Source of the DNA: Prosthecochloris sp.
GTDB lineage: Bacteria; Bacteroidota; Chlorobiia; Chlorobiales; Chlorobiaceae
Reading direction: 5' to 3'
NCBI GenBank assembly: GCA_004028745.1
Contig: RAZP01000012.1
Location: 1 to 27,746 of the forward strand
DNA: 27,746 nt
Shown here: positions 22,827 through 27,746 of the stretch, one piece after another
Numbering within the stretch: the first letter of the stretch is position 1
How the letters are laid out: every line of letters starts with the position of its first letter
Position numbers and translations under genes: made by a program
The notes under the pieces: model-generated
The model's input: only the letters and a program-made list of their open reading frames with translations
Database searches by the model: none
Told to the model about the DNA's origin: nothing

Positions 22827-24062
22827 TCACACAAGAGGAAGCCTGGCGGCCATCTCCCGGAGAAACTCCTGCATGGATGAACGGATATGGTAATTGCTCA
22901 CGGCAGCGTCAGCCACGGCTGGCAGTTGCCCGGAATACCAGAGATGCAGGGTATCCTGCAAAAGACCGGCTATTTCCGTGGAATTCCCGATTGATGCCGT
23001 TCTGCCCCCCGCCTCGAGTATAAGCTGTCTTGCCAAACCGTCGGGCAGCACACCTGCAAGGGATGCATTCATACCCAGGACATCGTACAGCCTTTCAGGC
23101 ACAAAGATTTCGGCACCGCGACTCCCTCCAAGCACCACACAGAATATGTCCGCACGCAAACAAAGTTCGAGCTCCTCACGGTGAGAGCAGACAGGACCGG
23201 CTTCAACAAGATCCTCAAGGCCGTATTTCTTCAGATAACGCATGGCAGAATCATAGCCCGATCCTGTAAAAGCAAAAGAAAAGATTCCCTTTACAGCCAG
23301 TTGCGATTTCACAAAAGCCGAAAGGCCGTAAAAAAAATGCTTCAGATCGCTCCCGTTAGTCATTCCTATATGAAAAACCCACCGCATAAGAGCTCCTGCT
23401 TCATGCCCAGCCCCCAGAGCCTGAAGGGTTTCCGGATCGTAGCAGTTCTTTATAATTGAAATATCGTCATGGGAAAGTTCCCCTCGATATTTTCGGAGAA
23501 AAAATTCTTTCAGCTCTCTGGATGGCATGGTAACACTGTGACCGGAATGCATGATGGTCATCTCAAGCTTATCTACTGCAAAAGGACCGATGCAGTCGAA
23601 CATCACCGGCCGGTGGTATTTTCCGGAAAGTTCAAGAGCAATCCGGTGAGGAGCAAACGGGGGTGCCTGGGCATAAATCATTTCAATATCGGGGTTGTCA
23701 TGCAGAACTTGCTCGGCGACAGTGCGTGCTTTTTTCTCCCAGCCGTTTTCTCCGGCACCTGCATTCGAACGCACGTTTCCCCCGAACCTTGGGAAAGAAA
23801 GTTTTTTCTGCCGAAGGCCGTGCACACACCTGGAAAGCTGCTCAGCCCCAAAATCTTGCAGGGAAAGCTCCTGCCCGACATAATGAACATCAAAGGGAAA
23901 CTCTTCAACGTCCGGCCCTGAAACCGAATGAAAAGCAACGACGACCGGCTCCCAGCCAAGGGCCGGAAGGGAAGACGCAAACTTGAAAGCACGTGACGAC
24001 CCTTCCGTCATCATCGGGGGGAAGTTCATGCAGAGAAACAGGATTTTTTTCACACCAAACAA
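22827..24062 (-). CDS. GT-B glycosyltransferase (GT4-like)
   Basis: This 411-residue protein has the N-terminal opening KKILFLCMNFPPMMTEGSSRAFKFASSLPALGWEPVVV, typical of the glycine-rich first strand-loop of GT4 sugar transferases. An interdomain AQAPPFAPHRIALEL segment follows. In the C-terminal half HIGMTNGSD resembles the start of the donor-binding domain, and IFVPERLYDVLGMNASL matches the usual P-x-K-x-x-E-Y-L motif. It is probably cytoplasmic and makes an envelope polysaccharide; donor and acceptor are unknown. The first codon is TTG at 24062; a GTG at 24053 is equally possible, as neither has a clear ribosome-binding site. It follows the YfhO-like gene by 10 bp. Confidence 0.8.
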   Translation of the reverse strand: MFGVKKILFLCMNFPPMMTEGSSRAFKFASSLPALGWEPVVVAFHSVSGPDVEEFPFDVHYVGQELSLQDFGAEQLSRCVHGLRQKKLSFPRFGGNVRSNAGAGENGWEKKARTVAEQVLHDNPDIEMIYAQAPPFAPHRIALELSGKYHRPVMFDCIGPFAVDKLEMTIMHSGHSVTMPSRELKEFFLRKYRGELSHDDISIIKNCYDPETLQALGAGHEAGALMRWVFHIGMTNGSDLKHFFYGLSAFVKSQLAVKGIFSFAFTGSGYDSAMRYLKKYGLEDLVEAGPVCSHREELELCLRADIFCVVLGGSRGAEIFVPERLYDVLGMNASLAGVLPDGLARQLILEAGGRTASIGNSTEIAGLLQDTLHLWYSGQLPAVADAAVSNYHIRSSMQEFLREMAARLPLV

Positions 24063-24072
24063 CGCTTAAAGC

Positions 24073-26445
24073 CTACTTCGTCCCCCGCCATCTTCTGAGA
24101 CCGGGCAATCCCGTGCCCGCCAGAAGCAGCCCAACCGCAAAAGCTGCAAGAGATAATTTACGGCCGTTTTCAAAACTTCCTCTGTCGAAAGAATAGACAA
24201 CTTCATGCTCTCCTTTCGGCACCACAACACCCCGCAGCAGGCCGTTGACCTTGAGCACTTGCTGCTCCACGCCATCGATCCTCGCTTTCCAGCGCAAGGG
24301 ATAAAACACTTCGCTCAGTACCAGCAATGCTTCTTCATCTGCCTGCACCGAAAGCACAATTTTCTCAGGAGCCGCCTTAATCGAGGAAACTCTTCCTTCG
24401 CCGAACATTCTCCTGTCCTCCCATGGTGCACCTTCGATCAGGGCTTCTCCGGCTATATTCACCCCGCCGCCGAGCAGCTTCCCATAAACCTCTTCACCCT
24501 GCTCAACAGCCAGCCCCTCGCGGACAAACCATGCACGTTCCATCGCATCCGACAACCGGTATACCCTCACCCTGACAGGGCCTCTTACCAGACGAAGCTC
24601 ACCGTCATAAACAGCATCAAGAAGCGGATGATCGATAGGGGATGAACTGACAACATACCGGACATTCAGCATCCGCAACAGATCGATGTTCGCAAGGTTT
24701 TCCGAAATCCTGAGCATTTCATCGTAAATCTGGAGTTTTGCAGGATGATAGCCGCCTGTGGACTCGATACCGAATACAGAAAATTTATTCTCTCCGAAAA
24801 GCTGCCCGGAAGGATAAATCCTGAAGATCCCCCTTTCAGCGCCCAAAAACCCTGTAACCCCATCCTCCACAAACGCCTGTTCAAGATAATCTTCCGGCAT
24901 AAGCCGGGAAGCCCGGAGAGAGCTGTTCGAGGGAGAAACGATCTGATGATCGACAGTGAGCAGGTCAGTAAGAGCAACCACTGATACAAGCACCCCTATA
25001 AGAGCTGCTCCGACCACTTTTTTCGACCGAAGCCAGACGAGGGCGGCGAACAATCCGCCGAAAAACACCAGCCCGAAGAAACTGCTTTTCCACTGCTCCC
25101 ATCGCACTTGATTAACCAGCCCGGCAAGCTCCGGGCTTTCAACAGGAGGCACTGGAAACAGGGAACGAAGAAACTGCTCAAAAGGCTTTTCTGCAAGCAG
25201 GAATAGAAAAATGCACAGCGCCAGAAACAACGCTCCCGCTTTCAGAAAAATCAGCCCTTTTCCCCTGACTCCCTGCATAACAGCATGCAGCCCGAATCCT
25301 GCAAGCAGTGAAAGATTCAAGGAAACAACAATCAGTGCCATGGAAGGAACACGGAAACGGCTGAAAAACGGCACGAAATGGTAAAACAGATCGTATACCG
25401 GGCTGAAATATTTCCCGAAAGCAAGAAAAACCATCAGCATAGCCCCCCCTGCAAGGAACCAGGTAAAAGCCCGTTTTCGCTCAGCAACGACTCCCGTAAC
25501 CGCAAGGCAGAGCACCACAATCCCTGCGTAATTCGGGTAATCGGTAAACGGCATTCTGCCCCAGTAGGCAACGCCTCCAAAACCAACCGCACCAGGAAGC
25601 AGGTAGGTAATATATTCCAGCGGGTGCATAGACCACATGGTGGCATAATCATAGGCAGCCCCGCCCCCCGCTCCCGCACCGCGAACGGAAAAAGGAGTAT
25701 ACTCAAACACCGGAAGATAAATAGCCGATGAAATGACAACCGCGATACAGAGGGCAACCAGGGCCATCGCGGACTTTTTAAACCTTTCTGCTCCCGAAGA
25801 GCCGGTTGCAGCTTTCAGCACAATCAGCAGAAAAAGCAGCAGCCAGGTATAGTAGGCGATCTGGACATGACCGCGCTGCAGCTGCATCCCTGTCAGAAGA
25901 GCAAGGACTCCCATATCCGACGGGCGCATATTGTCCAGAAGCCGAAGCGCGGCCCATAATACCCACGGCATATACGCCGCGGTCATAAGCTGGCTTCCAT
26001 GCCCATAAACAAACATCGTCACCATATAGGGCGTCAGCATGAATGCCGCTCCGCCAAGAAACGCGGCGACATCATGAAGCCTGAACTGCCGAAGCAGAAC
26101 AAACCCTCCCAACCCGGCAAACACGAAATGAAGCAGTTGCAGAAACAGCCCCTTTATCAGAAAAAAATCGAAAAAAACACCCGGATAATAAAGACCGTTC
26201 AGATAGGTAAAGGCCTCAACCGTCGGCATCCCTGAAAAAGACCACGGCTGCCACAACGGGTAACGGCCGGTTTCCTCATAAACCGCGTCAAGTGCAATGG
26301 ATGTTGCTAGCGGGCTTACACTGTCCGGGGAAACCGGCACCTGGCCCTGAAAAACAACAGGGTAGAAAAGACCCGCCGTGAGAAGCAGATACCCCAGCAG
26401 GGCGGCAGAAAACTGCAAAATCGTGTTTTTCACCGAGTCGCTCAT
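24073..26445 (-). CDS. YfhO-like polytopic membrane protein (probable GT-C glycosyltransferase)
   Basis: This 790-residue protein opens with a membrane segment (SAALLGYLLLTAGLFYPVVF) and an extracytoplasmic loop holding PLWQPWSFSGMPTVEAFTYLNGLYYP. About ten further membrane spans follow, up to roughly residue 500. A large soluble domain (about 500-760) comes next, containing YRIYPSG-like FRIYPSGQLFGENKF and RYVVSS motifs. One last span and a basic end (LPGLRRWRGTK) close the protein. This architecture matches the YfhO family, some members of which add sugars to envelope polymers using lipid-linked donors. The substrate is unknown. Its position between a flippase and a glycosyltransferase supports a glycan role. 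The ATG at 26445 is 29 bp from the flippase stop. Confidence 0.65.
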   Translation of the reverse strand: MSDSVKNTILQFSAALLGYLLLTAGLFYPVVFQGQVPVSPDSVSPLATSIALDAVYEETGRYPLWQPWSFSGMPTVEAFTYLNGLYYPGVFFDFFLIKGLFLQLLHFVFAGLGGFVLLRQFRLHDVAAFLGGAAFMLTPYMVTMFVYGHGSQLMTAAYMPWVLWAALRLLDNMRPSDMGVLALLTGMQLQRGHVQIAYYTWLLLFLLIVLKAATGSSGAERFKKSAMALVALCIAVVISSAIYLPVFEYTPFSVRGAGAGGGAAYDYATMWSMHPLEYITYLLPGAVGFGGVAYWGRMPFTDYPNYAGIVVLCLAVTGVVAERKRAFTWFLAGGAMLMVFLAFGKYFSPVYDLFYHFVPFFSRFRVPSMALIVVSLNLSLLAGFGLHAVMQGVRGKGLIFLKAGALFLALCIFLFLLAEKPFEQFLRSLFPVPPVESPELAGLVNQVRWEQWKSSFFGLVFFGGLFAALVWLRSKKVVGAALIGVLVSVVALTDLLTVDHQIVSPSNSSLRASRLMPEDYLEQAFVEDGVTGFLGAERGIFRIYPSGQLFGENKFSVFGIESTGGYHPAKLQIYDEMLRISENLANIDLLRMLNVRYVVSSSPIDHPLLDAVYDGELRLVRGPVRVRVYRLSDAMERAWFVREGLAVEQGEEVYGKLLGGGVNIAGEALIEGAPWEDRRMFGEGRVSSIKAAPEKIVLSVQADEEALLVLSEVFYPLRWKARIDGVEQQVLKVNGLLRGVVVPKGEHEVVYSFDRGSFENGRKLSLAAFAVGLLLAGTGLPGLRRWRGTK

Positions 26446-26474
26446 GGTGTTACCCGGACCTCACCGTGGCTTAA

Positions 26475-27746
26475 CTATTTCTTAACAAAAGAAAACAGCT
26501 CAAAAATAACGTCCAGATCTTCCTGTTCCAACTGCATCAGCCTGATAAGCAGCAAATATACCGCAAGAACAAGCAGCATACCGCCGCCAAGCGACGCCGC
26601 TGCATGAAGAGATTCAAGAAAAGGTTTTGCGGCAGCAAGTACCACAGCAGATGTAATACCCGCTGCAAAAGGCTTGAGCAGTGAAATGCTGAACGCATGG
26701 ATACCAAGAAACATGCGAACTTCGGTAACTCTTGCCGCCCCAAGCAGAAGATACACCGTTGACAGCGCCCAAGCTGCACCGATCATACCGTAGGGTGGAA
26801 TAAGCAGCATATTGAGCATTGCATGTGCTGCAAGCCCCGCAACTCCGTTTATAAAACAGATCTTCGAGTAACCGGTCATCTGCAGCATTGTGTCATACGG
26901 CCCAAAAAAGGACTGCGCCAGCACCGCCGCTGCAAGCACGGCCAGTACCGGCGCTGCAACGGTAAAAACGCTTCCAAACAGGGCAAGTACGGTCCCCGGC
27001 ATCACCAGCAGCAGCACTGCCAGGGGCATAGCCGCCATCACCACCCAGCGGCTTACAACCCTGAATAGTCTTTCCAGCTCGTCTATCTCCCCACGGCCAT
27101 GCATCCCCGCAAATATAGGGGCTGCAATTCCGGCAATGGCAAGGAAAACCGAGCGCATCAGGCCTGCAGTCCTGACCGCAGGCTGGTACAATCCGACAGT
27201 TTCCGCGCCGGCGTACCAGCCGAGCATCAGGATGTCCAGCCAGTGGCTTACCATACCCATAAGGGCAACCAGCATCAGGGGACGCGCGTATCTCAGCATC
27301 TCCTTTTCGGGTTTGGCACGCAGCACGTCCCCCGCAGAGACCCCGGTGATCCTGCGAAGCCGCAGCCATATCCAGATAAAACCCGCAAAAGCCGAAACAG
27401 GCAGGGAAAAAAGCAGCGCAGGTGTTCCTCCGGCAAGAGCGTTGATCAGGACAACGAGCAGCAGCATCCCTCCGGGAACAAGTATCTGCCCTGCTATAAT
27501 TTTGGGGCGGATTTTTCTGTAAGCCTGAACTGCATGGCCGGCAACGGCAACAAGTACGTGAAAAGGCACAGAACACGCGTAGCAGATAAGCGTAAGGCGA
27601 AGCAGATCGTCGCCGTCGAGCATGACCGCAAAAGAATCAGAGAAAACAACAAGAAAAAAGGTAACCGGCAGAGAATAAAGAAAAGAGCTTTTCAGCGCCG
27701 CAGCGATAAGATCGCGCTGTTTATCCGGCCGTGCACCGCCAAGGTT
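26475..27746 (-). CDS. Polysaccharide flippase of the MOP/MATE superfamily (5' truncated)
   Basis: The frame stays open to the last base of the window, so the start lies beyond it; about 423 C-terminal residues are visible. An internal ATG at 27623 is not the true start, because the residues before it are also membrane-like (SSFLYSLPVTFFLVVF). Roughly ten or more hydrophobic spans are present, with polar connectors such as RKIRPKIIAGQIL, LRRITGVSAGDVLRAKPEKEMLRYARP and GPYDTMLQMTGYSKICFINGV. The pattern fits Wzx-type oligosaccharide flippases (Polysacc_synt family). It would export lipid-linked sugars, in keeping with the two genes downstream. Confidence 0.72.
   Translation of the reverse strand, partial: NLGGARPDKQRDLIAAALKSSFLYSLPVTFFLVVFSDSFAVMLDGDDLLRLTLICYACSVPFHVLVAVAGHAVQAYRKIRPKIIAGQILVPGGMLLLVVLINALAGGTPALLFSLPVSAFAGFIWIWLRLRRITGVSAGDVLRAKPEKEMLRYARPLMLVALMGMVSHWLDILMLGWYAGAETVGLYQPAVRTAGLMRSVFLAIAGIAAPIFAGMHGRGEIDELERLFRVVSRWVVMAAMPLAVLLLVMPGTVLALFGSVFTVAAPVLAVLAAAVLAQSFFGPYDTMLQMTGYSKICFINGVAGLAAHAMLNMLLIPPYGMIGAAWALSTVYLLLGAARVTEVRMFLGIHAFSISLLKPFAAGITSAVVLAAAKPFLESLHAAASLGGGMLLVLAVYLLLIRLMQLEQEDLDVIFELFSFVKK

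Noticed and set aside
1..27746. Search for CRISPR arrays, phage genes or a defence island
   Set aside because: No regularly spaced direct repeats, integrase, nuclease or toxin-antitoxin genes were seen; apart from the small repeats the window is housekeeping and glycan genes.

Overview
The window is dominated by one long minus-strand block of translation and transcription genes. It is the complete fused str-S10-spc-alpha ribosomal supercluster, read right to left from rpsL (22672) to rplQ (2578): rpsL, rpsG, fusA, tuf, rpsJ, rplC, rplD, rplW, rplB, rpsS, rplV, rpsC, rplP, rpmC, rpsQ, rplN, a tRNA-Gly gene, rplX, rplE, rpsN, rpsH, rplF, rplR, rpsE, rpmD, rplO, secY, map, infA, rpmJ, rpsM, rpsK, rpsD, rpoA, rplQ. 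The order is the usual bacterial one, without adk after secY. Protein styles (zinc-less S4 and S14, zinc-binding L36, an acidic/alanine-rich tail on L17, long EF-G and EF-Tu genes) and the moderate base composition most resemble Chlorobi, i.e. green sulfur bacteria of the Chlorobium/Prosthecochloris type. This placement is an inference from protein resemblance; no 16S rRNA or photosynthesis gene lies in the window.

Left flank (1-2540): the 3' part of a plus-strand isoprenylcysteine-methyltransferase-like membrane gene converges with a minus-strand mannose-1-phosphate guanylyltransferase homologue. That homologue has lost several signature residues. Divergent from it is rsmG (16S rRNA G527 methyltransferase). 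Three copies of a short non-autonomous repeat with terminal inverted repeats (79-117 bp) lie here: between manC and rsmG, between rsmG and the rplQ terminator, and inside the alpha operon between rpoA and rplQ. Two of the three are flanked by perfect 4-bp direct repeats, so they look like a miniature transposable element.

Right flank (22827-27746): three minus-strand envelope-glycan genes, namely a MOP-type flippase running off the window end, a YfhO-like polytopic membrane protein and a GT-B glycosyltransferase. A hairpin terminator closes them just before the str genes.

Control features inside the supercluster are a strong intrinsic terminator between tuf and rpsJ, a candidate promoter upstream of rpmJ, a tRNA-Gly(UCC) gene embedded between rplN and rplX, and a terminator after rplQ that is fully paired only in the minus-strand RNA. 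No stretch longer than 300 bases lacks a gene. The largest gap (1473-1732) holds one repeat copy and a pair of palindromes.
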